Shown here one piece after another: positions 50,998-59,425 of a stretch of DNA of 64,000 nt (position 1 is its first letter; every line of letters begins with the position of its first letter). Source of the stretch: JANPLG01 sp964609085. GTDB taxonomy: Bacteria > Armatimonadota > SYMT01. Made by a program: the position numbers and the translations under genes. The notes beneath the pieces are model-generated. The model did no database searches. It was not told the DNA's origin and saw only the letters and a list, made by a program, of their open reading frames with translations. The DNA lies in assembly GCA_964609085.1 (NCBI GenBank), contig CAZSRZ010000007.1, forward strand, positions 1 to 64,000, written 5' to 3'.

Positions 50998-53900
50998 GTG
51001 TGCGGAATAGTCGGCTACATAGCCCGGAGCGAGAACGACGTCGACCTGGACCTGCTCCAGCGGATGAACGACGCCTTGTTGCACCGCGGCCCGGACGAAG
51101 AGGGGTCCTACCGGTCCCCAGCCGGCAGGGAGCGCCCGGTCGCCTGCCTGGCCATGCGTCGCCTGAGCATCATCGACCTATCCACCGGCAAGCAGCCGAT
51201 CGGAAACGAAGCCGGCACCGTGTGGATCGTCTACAACGGCGAGGTCTACAACCACGAACAGTTGCGGCGAGAGCTGGAGGGACTGGGCCACCGGTTCCGC
51301 ACGCGGAGCGACACCGAAGCGATCCTGCACGCCTATGAGGAGTGGGGAGCGGCGTGCGTGCACCGCCTCCGCGGGATGTTTGCCTTCGCGATCTGGGACG
51401 AGCCTCGGAACCGCCTCTTTATGGCTCGGGATGCGGTCGGCATCAAGCCGCTCTACTGGGTGCAGACCGCAGCCCGTTTCCTGTTCGCATCGGAGATCAA
51501 GGCGCTACTCCTGGACAGCGATGTGCCTCGGCGAATGAACAGGGCGGCCCTGCCGCACTTTCTCAGCTTCCTCTACGTTCCGCCGCCGGAGACCCTGTTC
51601 GAAGGCGTCCACCAGCTCCCGCCAGGCCACCACCTGACGTGGGAGAATGGCGAACTCCATGTGGAAGAGTGGTGGCCCGGCCCCCACACCATCGTCGATC
51701 CCGAACCGCCCTCGCCTGCGGGCGCACAGGACGTGTGGAGTGTGCTGCGAGAGTCGGTCGAAGCCCACATGATCGCCGACGTCCCGCTCGGCGCCTTTCT
51801 GAGCGGCGGGATTGACTCCACCCTCATCGTGGCGCTGATGGCGGAGCTCTCCAGCCGACCGGTGAAGACTTACTCCGTGGGTTTCAGCGACGCCGGTCTC
51901 TACGATGAGACGCCGCACGCCCGGAAGGTGGCGGCCAGATTCCGCACGGACCATCGAGAGGTCCACGTTGGGCCGGATGCCGTTCGCCTGCTGCCCCGCA
52001 TCCTGCGCCATCTCGATGAACCGCTGGCCGACGCATCGGTGATCCCCAATTACCTCGTCGCCCAACTCGCCCGGCAGGACGTAAAGGTGGCATTGACGGG
52101 CATCGGCGGGGACGAGTTGTTCGGGGGATATCGGCGGTACTACGGCAACGACCTAGCCCGACGCGCCCGGCTCATTCCCGGTCCCGTCCGCCGGGGGGTG
52201 CTGCTGCCGGCGCTCCGGCTGCTGCCGTCCTCCGGGGAGACGCGGCTCGGGAACGCCGGTCGGCTCGCGCGCAAATTCCTGGAGCCTCTCGACCTTGATC
52301 CGGAGCGGCGCTACCTCGCCTGGAACGCCCACTTCAGCGAATCGATGAAGCTGCGGCTGGCCGCCGGAGGCAGTCCGCCCGACGGTCGGGCATCGACCGA
52401 TCTGCTGATTCCTCACTTCGACCGGGTCAAGCATCGGCCTTTCGCCGATCGGGCGATGTACGTCGACATCAAGAGCTACCTCCCCGGCGACCCTCTCTTC
52501 CTCGGCGACCGGATGACCATGGCGAACAGCCTGGAAGCCCGTGTGCCGTTCATCGATTCCAAAGTGATGGAGTTCGCCGCGGCCCTGCCGCTCGACCAGA
52601 AGTTGCGCGGCCGGCGAACCAAGGTGATCCTTCGGGATGCCCTGGCGGGACGGGTGCCCGATGCGATCATCGCCCGGCCGAAGCAGGGTTTCGGCACGCC
52701 GATCGATCTGTGGCTGCGTCGCGAACTGAAACCCCTGGCCGACGTGCTGCTCAGCCCGAAGCTCCTCGCCGAGCGGGGTTACTTTGATCCTGACTACGTC
52801 CAATGGCTGCGCGCCGAGCAGGAGGCGGGGCGTCAGGATTTCAGCCAGCACCTGTGGGCTCTTGTGGTGCTCGAACTGTGGCACCGGATGTACATCGACA
52901 CTGACCTGAGTACTCGGACGGAGCTGACTTTCTCGGATCTGGGGTTACCCGAGGTCGCAGAGCCTCCGCGTTCCGCGACCGCGCCGGCCGAGCCCCGATC
53001 GTCCAGGCTGCGGGTGCTGATGTCGGCCGACGTAGATCCCGTTCACGTGATCGGGGGCGCGGAGCGCGTGCTGAACAACCACGCGTTGCGGTTGGCACAG
53101 CGGGGTCACGCGGTCACGGTCCTCACACGTCGAGAGGACCCATCTCTGCCTGCGGAAGAGACCTATCGCGGCGTTCGCGTCGTGCGGCACCCGGTCCACG
53201 GGACGGGCGCGGCCGGCTTTGTGCAGTCCGTGCTCCGGGAGGGAGGGCTCGCCTTCGCCCGCCTGATGGCAGAGGGGGGATTTGATCTGGTGAACGTGCA
53301 CCAGCCCCTCGCCGGGGCTTCGGTTGTGGGGCGTGCGGAGTCCCAGCGGGTGCCGATTCTCTACACCTACCATTCGCCCTGGTCGGACGAATACCGCACG
53401 CGGGCGACCCGGCGGAGCAGGGCGCGGGGAGTCGTGCGGTTGGCCTCGCACCTCTGGATTCATGTCAACAGCCAGCTTCGGCGCCACATGGAGCGCCGGG
53501 TGGTGACGCGTGCGGATCGCCTGCTCGTGTTGTCGGACTTCGCCGCCTCGCAGATTCGCGATCTCCACGGCGTCCCCGATGATCGGATCGCGCGCATCCC
53601 CGGGGGCGTCGACTGTGACCGCTTCCATCCTCTGGCGGACCGGACGCAGCGGCGGCGAGAACTGGGTCTCCCGGAAGGCCCCCTCCTGTTTACCGTGCGG
53701 AATCTCGTGCCCCGGATGGGGATCGATCAACTCGTGACAGCGATGCGGCAGGTCGTCGACGCCCGGCCCGATGCGACGCTGCTTATCGGCGGCGATGGTC
53801 CGCTCCGAAGTCGGCTGCAGGAGGAGGTCCGCGAGCTTCACCTGCAGGAGCACGTGCGCTTCACGGGCTTCATCGACGAGGCAACGCTCCCCGACCACTA

Positions 53901-54246
53901 CGCCTGTGCGGACATCTTCGTGCTTCCGACGCGAAGCCTGGAAGGATTCGGGCTGGTGACTGTGGAGGCGATGGCATGCGGCACGCCGGTTCTCGGCACC
54001 CCGGTCGGGGGCACCATGGAGATCCTGAACGGGTATGACGCGAGGTGTCTCTTCGCCGGCATTGAGAGCGCGGACATGGCTGATCGCATCCTGGAACGGC
54101 TGCCGGAGATCGAAGGGAACGAGGCCGAGCGGGCACGGTGCAGGCAGCACGTCCTCGACCGCTACCACTGGGAGGTGCTGGTCAGCCGGCTGGAGGCGCT
54201 GATGCACGAGCTTGCCCTGGCGGGACGGACGGGCCGTGTCGGCTGA
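50998..54246 (+). CDS. Asparagine synthetase-like amidotransferase fused to GT4 glycosyltransferase
   Basis: This 1082-residue single frame joins two full enzymes. Residues 1 to about 640 are AsnB-like. The class II glutaminase starts MCGIVGYIARSEND with nucleophile Cys2, then LHRGPDEEG, RLSIIDLSTGKQPIGNE and YNGEVYNHEQLR. The synthetase domain has the PP-loop SGGIDST at 269-275 and LTGIGGDELFGGYRRYY. A Pro/Ala/Arg linker (about 645-667) follows. From about 668 a complete GT4 begins (VLMSADVDPVHVIGGAERVL) and ends with GFGLVTVEAMACGTPVLGTP. Similar AsnB-type amidotransferases occur unfused in exosortase-linked exopolysaccharide loci. The GTG start is fixed by Cys2. The AsnB half may amidate a glycan carboxylate. 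Confidence 0.9.
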   Translation: MCGIVGYIARSENDVDLDLLQRMNDALLHRGPDEEGSYRSPAGRERPVACLAMRRLSIIDLSTGKQPIGNEAGTVWIVYNGEVYNHEQLRRELEGLGHRFRTRSDTEAILHAYEEWGAACVHRLRGMFAFAIWDEPRNRLFMARDAVGIKPLYWVQTAARFLFASEIKALLLDSDVPRRMNRAALPHFLSFLYVPPPETLFEGVHQLPPGHHLTWENGELHVEEWWPGPHTIVDPEPPSPAGAQDVWSVLRESVEAHMIADVPLGAFLSGGIDSTLIVALMAELSSRPVKTYSVGFSDAGLYDETPHARKVAARFRTDHREVHVGPDAVRLLPRILRHLDEPLADASVIPNYLVAQLARQDVKVALTGIGGDELFGGYRRYYGNDLARRARLIPGPVRRGVLLPALRLLPSSGETRLGNAGRLARKFLEPLDLDPERRYLAWNAHFSESMKLRLAAGGSPPDGRASTDLLIPHFDRVKHRPFADRAMYVDIKSYLPGDPLFLGDRMTMANSLEARVPFIDSKVMEFAAALPLDQKLRGRRTKVILRDALAGRVPDAIIARPKQGFGTPIDLWLRRELKPLADVLLSPKLLAERGYFDPDYVQWLRAEQEAGRQDFSQHLWALVVLELWHRMYIDTDLSTRTELTFSDLGLPEVAEPPRSATAPAEPRSSRLRVLMSADVDPVHVIGGAERVLNNHALRLAQRGHAVTVLTRREDPSLPAEETYRGVRVVRHPVHGTGAAGFVQSVLREGGLAFARLMAEGGFDLVNVHQPLAGASVVGRAESQRVPILYTYHSPWSDEYRTRATRRSRARGVVRLASHLWIHVNSQLRRHMERRVVTRADRLLVLSDFAASQIRDLHGVPDDRIARIPGGVDCDRFHPLADRTQRRRELGLPEGPLLFTVRNLVPRMGIDQLVTAMRQVVDARPDATLLIGGDGPLRSRLQEEVRELHLQEHVRFTGFIDEATLPDHYACADIFVLPTRSLEGFGLVTVEAMACGTPVLGTPVGGTMEILNGYDARCLFAGIESADMADRILERLPEIEGNEAERARCRQHVLDRYHWEVLVSRLEALMHELALAGRTGRVG

Positions 54247-55504
54247 GGACCGCGGCGTAGTGCCGGTGCCGGTGTTGCACGTGATCACGCGGATGGTCCG
54301 GGGGGGAGCCCAGGAGAACACCCTGGCTAGCGTGGCCGACATGGATGCCGCAGCGTGGCGCTCCGCGCTGGTGACAGGCCCGGCTGACGGCCCCGAGGGG
54401 TCCCTGGAGCCGGAGTGTTCCGCCCGAGGCATCCGGCTCATCCATGAGCCGTCTCTGTTGCGAGAGCTGAGTCCCCTCCGGGACTTCGCCGCGTACGGCA
54501 GCCTCGTGCGGCTAATCCGACGAGAGGCGCCCTTGCTGGTGCACACACACACGTCCAAGGCGGGGATTCTGGGTCGGCGCGCCGCCCGGACAGCCCGAGT
54601 GCCGGCGGTGGTCCATACGCCGCATGGCCACGTGTTTCACGGATACGCGGGCGGAGCGAAGACGCGACTCTTCATCGCTGCCGAGCGAGCCGCCGCAAAG
54701 TTGGCCGACCGCCTGATCGCCCTGACGCAGCGCGAGATGGAGGAGCATCTGGAGCTGGGCATCGGCCGACCGGCACAGTGGAGAGTCGTCCACAGCGGCG
54801 TCGACCTCTCACGGTTCATCGATCGCGAGGATCACCGGCCGCGGGTGCGCGCGGAGTTGGGTCTGGAGCCGGGGGACGTCGTGTTGGGGACCGTCGGCCG
54901 GCTGGTGGAGATCAAGGGGCATTGCCACCTGCTGCATGCTTTTCAACAGCTCGTCGAGACGGCCTCCATGCGGCCGAGAGGGGAAGGCCGGCTGCGGCTG
55001 GTGCTGGTAGGGGATGGCCCACTGCAGGCACCGCTGGCGGAGCAGGCGCGCGGGTTGGGCCTCAGCATTCGCACACCGGAGGGCGGCCGGGGCGATGCCT
55101 CGGTCATCTTTGCCGGGTTACGGCGCGACGTGCCGGACCTGCTCTCCGCCTTCGACCTGTTCGTCCTGCCGTCCCTGAACGAAGGGATGGGGCGAGTGCT
55201 CGTGGAGGCGATGGCTGCGGAATTGCCCTGCGTCGCCTCGCGCGTCAGCGGCATCCCCGACGTCGTGGCGGAGGGGGAGACCGGTCTCCTCGTGCCTCCA
55301 GCGGATGCGACGGCCCTCGCCGCCGCGATGGCTGAGCTGCTGGCCGACCGGGATGGCGCGGCGCGGATGGGCATGCGGGGCCGAGTCCGGGCCGAGGCCG
55401 GCTTCGGACTGCCGTCGATGCTCCAGGGGTTGGACGCCCTCTACCGCGAAGTTCTGCTGGAAAAGGGCATCCAGACGGCGGCGAGTCAGCCGGGATCGAC
55501 CTGA
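54236..55504 (+). CDS. GT4 family glycosyltransferase
   Basis: The 422-residue GT-B enzyme contains VLHVITRMVRGGAQENTLAS, VHTHTSKAGILGRRAARTAR, VVHTPHGHVFHGYAGGAKTR, VLGTVGRLVEIKGHCHLLHA and LNEGMGRVLVEAMAAELPCV (E-x7-E). HTHTSKAG and HTPHGHVFHGY match the WcaA/PssE-neighbour subgroup of GT4 enzymes that act early in exopolysaccharide assembly. GTG 54236 overlaps the fusion gene by 11 bases. Donor not assignable. It is the last gene of the main glycosyltransferase array. Confidence 0.86.
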   Translation: MSAEDRGVVPVPVLHVITRMVRGGAQENTLASVADMDAAAWRSALVTGPADGPEGSLEPECSARGIRLIHEPSLLRELSPLRDFAAYGSLVRLIRREAPLLVHTHTSKAGILGRRAARTARVPAVVHTPHGHVFHGYAGGAKTRLFIAAERAAAKLADRLIALTQREMEEHLELGIGRPAQWRVVHSGVDLSRFIDREDHRPRVRAELGLEPGDVVLGTVGRLVEIKGHCHLLHAFQQLVETASMRPRGEGRLRLVLVGDGPLQAPLAEQARGLGLSIRTPEGGRGDASVIFAGLRRDVPDLLSAFDLFVLPSLNEGMGRVLVEAMAAELPCVASRVSGIPDVVAEGETGLLVPPADATALAAAMAELLADRDGAARMGMRGRVRAEAGFGLPSMLQGLDALYREVLLEKGIQTAASQPGST

Positions 55505-55595
55505 TGCAGGCCGGATCTGACACACTACTGGGGTCCGGATCGAGGGATCGCGCCGCGAACCCGAGTGAAGTATGCGAGTTCGATGGAGGGTGGCA

Positions 55596-56570
55596 ATGAA
55601 GGTACTGGTGACGGGGGGAGCCGGCTACATCGGATCGCACCTGGTTGACGCGCTCCGCGTCGAAGGGAATGAGGTCGTCGTGCTCGACAACCTCTCCACC
55701 GGCACGATCCGCAACATCCGGCACCACCTCGGGCAGCCGGGGTTCCGCTTCGTGAACGATTCCATCCTCGCTGCTGACGGTGTGGACCGGTGGGTGGAAT
55801 GGTGCGACGTTGTCTACCACCTGGCCGCCGCCGTCGGTGTGAAGTACATCGTCGACGACCCGATCGGCGCCATCCTGACCAACGTACGCGGCTCCGAAAA
55901 CGTGATGGCAGCGGCCTATCGCTACTGGAAACGAGTCGTGCTGGCGTCCACGAGCGAGGTGTATGGGAAGAGCGTTGGGGGCGCACTCAAGGAGGACGAT
56001 GATCGTGTCCTCGGGCCGACCACGATCAACCGCTGGGCCTACAGTGCCTCCAAGGCGATCGACGAGCACTTCGCCTACGCCTACTTCAAGGGCGGGCTGC
56101 CCATCTCCATCGTCCGCTACTTCAATTCCTATGGGCCCCGGGTTAACGAAGCGGGCTACGGCAGCGTGATCGCCAACTTCACGCGCCAGGCCCTGAAGGG
56201 GGAGCCCCTGACCGTCCACGGAGACGGGACGCAGACCCGATGCTTCACCTTCGTGGGGGATACGGTGAACGGCACCATCCTCGCCGGGACCCAGGAGTCA
56301 GCCCTTGGGGAGGCCTTCAACATCGGCAGCGAGGAGGAAGTCACTATCCTCGAACTGGCGGAGCTGATCCGCGAGTTGACCGGGTCGAGCAGCGAGATCA
56401 CCCGGCTGCCGTACAAGGACTACTACGGGCACAGCTACGAGGATACGCCGCGCCGACGGCCGGATCTCACCAAGTCCCGCACCGTCCTTGGCTACGAACC
56501 CGGAGTGAGGCTGCGGGAAGGGCTTCGGGAGACGATCGACTGGTGTCGGCTGAATTACGAGTTGAAATGA
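55596..56570 (+). CDS. NAD-dependent nucleotide-sugar epimerase/dehydratase (extended SDR)
   Basis: The 324-residue SDR enzyme starts MKVLVTGGAGYIGSHLVDAL (GGAGYIG at 7-13). ASTSEVYGKSV and the catalytic WAYSASKAIDEH (Tyr149, Lys153) are intact, and RYFNSYGPRVNEAGYGSVI and GDGTQTRCFTFV follow. It belongs to the UDP-glucuronate decarboxylase/UDP-glucose 4-epimerase-like group. GGAGGG 5 bases upstream fixes ATG 55596. The 91-bp gap before it is the largest within the 42-gene array and shows no clear promoter or terminator. Substrate not assigned. Confidence 0.83.
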   Translation: MKVLVTGGAGYIGSHLVDALRVEGNEVVVLDNLSTGTIRNIRHHLGQPGFRFVNDSILAADGVDRWVEWCDVVYHLAAAVGVKYIVDDPIGAILTNVRGSENVMAAAYRYWKRVVLASTSEVYGKSVGGALKEDDDRVLGPTTINRWAYSASKAIDEHFAYAYFKGGLPISIVRYFNSYGPRVNEAGYGSVIANFTRQALKGEPLTVHGDGTQTRCFTFVGDTVNGTILAGTQESALGEAFNIGSEEEVTILELAELIRELTGSSSEITRLPYKDYYGHSYEDTPRRRPDLTKSRTVLGYEPGVRLREGLRETIDWCRLNYELK

Positions 56571-56602
56571 CCCGCGGCCGTTGCGCCGTGAAGGGATGAG
56601 GG

Positions 56603-57331
56603 ATGACGGACGTATCCAGAGTTGCGGACGCGGTTCTCGGCAGATCAAGAATCCTGGTGATCACCCCCCACGCCGACGACGAGACGTTCGGATGTGCGGG
56701 CACGATGGCCCGGGCGGTCGCGCTCGGGGCGGAAGTGTATGTGATGGTCGTTTCCGTGGCGAACCTCCGGCACTACAGTTCCGAACATGCGCACGTCTCG
56801 GGTGCCCAGAGGGCCTCCGAGTTCGAGGCGGCGATGCGCCTCCTGGGCGTTGCCGGCACGGACATCCTGTTCGACGATGAGCAGACACACATGCGCGTGG
56901 ACGCCATCCCGCGCCGGGATCTGGTGGCCCGGCTGGAGCGGGACAGCCCGCTCGCGCTGGACAGGCTCAAGCCGGACGTGCTCCTCTTCCCGGCGGTCTC
57001 GTACAACCAGGATCACGAAGCCGTGTTCAAGGCTGTCTATGCTGCCTGCCGGCCCCATCTGCCGGGAGACAAGCCTTTTGTGCGCGTCGTGCTCGCCTAC
57101 GATCAGCCGCAGCTCGCCTGGAACCACACCCCCTTCCACCCCAACTTCTACGTGGACATTTCGGACTATCTGGAAGCCAAGCTCGCGGCCTATCGGTGCC
57201 ACGCCTCACAGATCCGTCCGGAGCCGCACCACGCCAGCGTGGAGAACGTCGAGCGCCTGGCCCGGCTTCGCGGCAGCGAGATTTCCGTTGCCGCCGCCGA
57301 AGCCTTCGAGTGCCATCGATTCGTGCTGTAG
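56603..57331 (+). CDS. PIG-L/LmbE family N-acetyl sugar deacetylase
   Basis: The 242-residue protein has the zinc-binding PHADDETFGCAGT motif (His23, Asp25, Asp26) and the later NQDHEAVF histidine site of the PIG-L family, which removes acetyl groups from GlcNAc-containing molecules. Length fits. An AAGGGATGAGGG precedes the ATG. It heads a tight three-gene module with a WbqC-like protein and an aminotransferase, so it likely acts on an acetamido sugar, either as nucleotide sugar or in the glycan. Confidence 0.85.
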   Translation: MTDVSRVADAVLGRSRILVITPHADDETFGCAGTMARAVALGAEVYVMVVSVANLRHYSSEHAHVSGAQRASEFEAAMRLLGVAGTDILFDDEQTHMRVDAIPRRDLVARLERDSPLALDRLKPDVLLFPAVSYNQDHEAVFKAVYAACRPHLPGDKPFVRVVLAYDQPQLAWNHTPFHPNFYVDISDYLEAKLAAYRCHASQIRPEPHHASVENVERLARLRGSEISVAAAEAFECHRFVL

Positions 57332-57335
57332 TCCG

Positions 57336-58058
57336 ATGCTCGTCGCCATCCACCAGCCCCACTACCTCCCCTGGCTGCGCTACTTCGAGAAGCTGGCGCG
57401 GGCCGATGTGTTCATCGTTCTGGATGACGTCCAGTACGAAAAGAACGGATACCAGAATCGGAACAGGATCAAGACGCCGCAGGGCGACCAGTTGTTGACG
57501 GTTCCCGTGCAGCGGCCGACGCAGGCCCCCATCAGGGAGGTGCGGGTCGACGATCGATCCGGCTGGCGAGAGAAGCATCGCCGCGCGATTGAGCAGAGCT
57601 ATGCCCGGGCACCCTACTTCGCGGAGTACTGGCCGCGCCTACGGCCGTTCTACGAAGCCGAGTGCGAAAGGCTGGGCGAGTTGAACAGCGGCATGCTGCG
57701 GACTCTGGCGGAGATCCTCGGCGTCTCCACACGTCTGGTCTGGAGCAGTGAGATCCCCACGAAGGGCCAGTCCACCGAACGTTTGGCGGAACTCTGTCTG
57801 GCCGTTGAGGGCGACGCCTACCTGTCCGGCGCCTACGCAGTCCAGGCCTATCTCGACCCCGATGTGTTGGCGAACGCTGGAATCCGGCTGCTCTTCCAGG
57901 AGTGGCGGGCACCTGAGTACAGCCAGCTCTACCCGAAGGTCGGATTTGTGCGCGATCTGTCGATCCTGGACCTGCTCTTCAACGAGGGACCGGCCTCCCT
58001 CTCGATCCTCTTGAACGCGGGGGGGGTCGCGGACCCCGCTACACCTGACGGAGGGTGA
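57336..58058 (+). CDS. WbqC-like family protein
   Basis: The 240-residue protein matches the WbqC-like family found in O-antigen and amino-sugar loci. It starts with MLVAIHQPHYLPWLRYFEKL, and then has FIVLDDVQYEKNGYQNRNRI, TVPVQRP and LSGAYAVQAYLDPDVLANAG. The family's biochemical activity is not settled; members sit next to sugar aminotransferases. Here that holds too, with a DegT-type aminotransferase 1 base downstream and a PIG-L deacetylase 4 bases upstream. ATG 57336 begins the conserved IHQPHYLP strand. Confidence 0.88.
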   Translation: MLVAIHQPHYLPWLRYFEKLARADVFIVLDDVQYEKNGYQNRNRIKTPQGDQLLTVPVQRPTQAPIREVRVDDRSGWREKHRRAIEQSYARAPYFAEYWPRLRPFYEAECERLGELNSGMLRTLAEILGVSTRLVWSSEIPTKGQSTERLAELCLAVEGDAYLSGAYAVQAYLDPDVLANAGIRLLFQEWRAPEYSQLYPKVGFVRDLSILDLLFNEGPASLSILLNAGGVADPATPDGG

Positions 58059-58059
58059 T

Positions 58060-59106
58060 GTGATCCCGCACACTCGCCCGACGACCCCCACGGGCTCGGA
58101 GTGGGAGGAGGTGACCTCCCTGCTCGCGGACGGCTGGGTGGCGGATGGGCCGTGCGTGCGTACGTTCGAGAAGGAAGCGGCGAGCTGGATGGGGCAGCCC
58201 GAAGGCATCGCCGTCGGTTCCGGCACCAGCGCCCTCCATCTGGCGCTACTGGCGGTGGGTGCCGGCCCTGGGAAAGAAGTGCTGATTCCCGCCTACGCGT
58301 GCGCGGCGCTTTTGTGCGCAGTCGACGCCGCGGGGGCCCAGGCCGTGCTGGTCGACTGCGAGCCCGGCGAGTACTGGATGGACGTCGACGCGGCGCGGAG
58401 CGCGATCACGCCCAGCACGGTGGCCCTCGTTCTGGTGCACCCGTTCGGGCGTGCTGCCCCGGTCGCTCCGTTCTTGCAACTTGGCCCGGTCGTCATCGAG
58501 GACTGCGCCCAGAGCCTTGGGGCACGGCGTGGCGGAATCCCGACCGGGAGCGCTGCGGAGATCGCCATCGGATCCTTCTATGCGACCAAGGTGATCACCA
58601 CGGGGCAAGGCGGGCTCGTGGCGACTGGCGACTCGGCCGCCGCTGCGCATGTACGAGACCTGCTGGAGTACGACCAACGAGAAGACTATCGGCTGCGGTT
58701 CAACAGCCGCATGCCCGAGCTGAGCGCCGCGCTCGGGAGATGGCAGTTGGCCAGACTACCCCGGCTGCTACAACGGCGCCGTGAGATTGCCGATCGCTAC
58801 CGCACCGCCCTGCAGGGCTTCCGGCTTCCCGTGCCGACCGGGGACGAAGAGCCGATCGACTTTCGATTCGTGATGCGTGTTCCCCGAGCGGTTGAGGCGA
58901 TCGACCAGCTGCGGGCTCAGGGCGTGGGCGCGCGCCAGCCCGTGTATCGACCACTGCACCGATATCTCGGCGGGCAATTCCCCCACGCAGACGCCGCTCA
59001 GGATCAGACAATCAGCCTGCCCATTTACCCGGCACTGACCGATCATGAAGTGGGGCGAGTCATCGCTGCCGTGCGTGAGTTGCCGCAGAAAGCGTCGCAA
59101 GGGTGA
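58060..59106 (+). CDS. DegT/DnrJ/EryC1/StrS PLP-dependent sugar aminotransferase
   Basis: The 348-residue enzyme has VGSGTSALHLALLA (cofactor phosphate site), VIEDCAQSLGARRGG (pyridine-N Asp) and the Schiff-base motif SFYATKVITTGQGG with Lys177. It is less like perosamine synthase than the other family member at 23176, so a different keto sugar is probable. GTG 58060 follows the WbqC stop by one base behind GGAGGG. It closes the co-directional array; the next 319 bases are non-coding. Confidence 0.87.
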   Translation: MIPHTRPTTPTGSEWEEVTSLLADGWVADGPCVRTFEKEAASWMGQPEGIAVGSGTSALHLALLAVGAGPGKEVLIPAYACAALLCAVDAAGAQAVLVDCEPGEYWMDVDAARSAITPSTVALVLVHPFGRAAPVAPFLQLGPVVIEDCAQSLGARRGGIPTGSAAEIAIGSFYATKVITTGQGGLVATGDSAAAAHVRDLLEYDQREDYRLRFNSRMPELSAALGRWQLARLPRLLQRRREIADRYRTALQGFRLPVPTGDEEPIDFRFVMRVPRAVEAIDQLRAQGVGARQPVYRPLHRYLGGQFPHADAAQDQTISLPIYPALTDHEVGRVIAAVRELPQKASQG

Positions 59107-59146
59107 GGATTTCCGAGCCTGCGACGTTTCGGCTTGCTCACGGGGA

Positions 59147-59176
59147 TTGAAGGCCAATTGGCTGCAAAGCTATACT
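59147..59176 (+). promoter_or_regulatory. Sigma70-type promoter upstream of the WecA-like gene
   Basis: TTGAAG (59147-59152) and TATACT (59171-59176) are 18 bases apart, a good match to -35 and -10 consensus. Transcription would begin near 59183, leaving a leader of about 240 bases before the ATG at 59426. Confidence 0.6.
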
Positions 59177-59182
59177 AGAGAT

Positions 59183-59425
59183 CGTGCGCCAGAGTTCACG
59201 CTGACGGCTGCCTCCCAGGCGGTATCGGCGCGACGATGGCCATTCGGGACCGGCTTGGTCTCGCCCAATCGGCGGAGCGCCTCTGGCTAGTACTCCTATC
59301 TTTTTCTTCTGCAGCACCCGTTCGGGAGGAGTTCTACCCTGCTTCTGCCCAACATCCATTAGGATAGGCGTGCTTGCCTGTGCCCCGCGACTGACCCGCG
59401 CCTGCGGATCCCCCTTCCTCCCCCT
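59183..59425 (+). other. Long untranslated leader before the WecA-like gene
   Basis: No gene is supported in the 319-bp region 59107-59425. Besides the promoter it holds GGCGGTAT at 59218-59225, a T-rich tract at 59299-59310 (rare in this GC-rich sequence) and a strong Shine-Dalgarno-like CGGGAGGAG at 59323-59331. That element is followed only by a seven-codon CTG-initiated frame ending at TAG 59360-59362. No convincing terminator stem precedes the T-tract. Confidence 0.4.

Noticed and set aside
50998..54246. Exosortase (PEP-CTERM) locus
   Set aside because: The amidotransferase and some GT4 genes resemble those of exosortase loci, but no exosortase or PEP-CTERM protein is seen in the window.
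52945..54558. Minus-strand open frame of 537 codons
   Set aside because: It covers the GT4 half of the fusion and the next GT4 gene in antisense. It is low in recognisable motifs and explained by high third-position GC.
56787..57335. Upstream extension of the WbqC-like frame
   Set aside because: It is the Arg/Ser-rich shadow of the PIG-L gene; conserved WbqC sequence begins exactly at ATG 57336.
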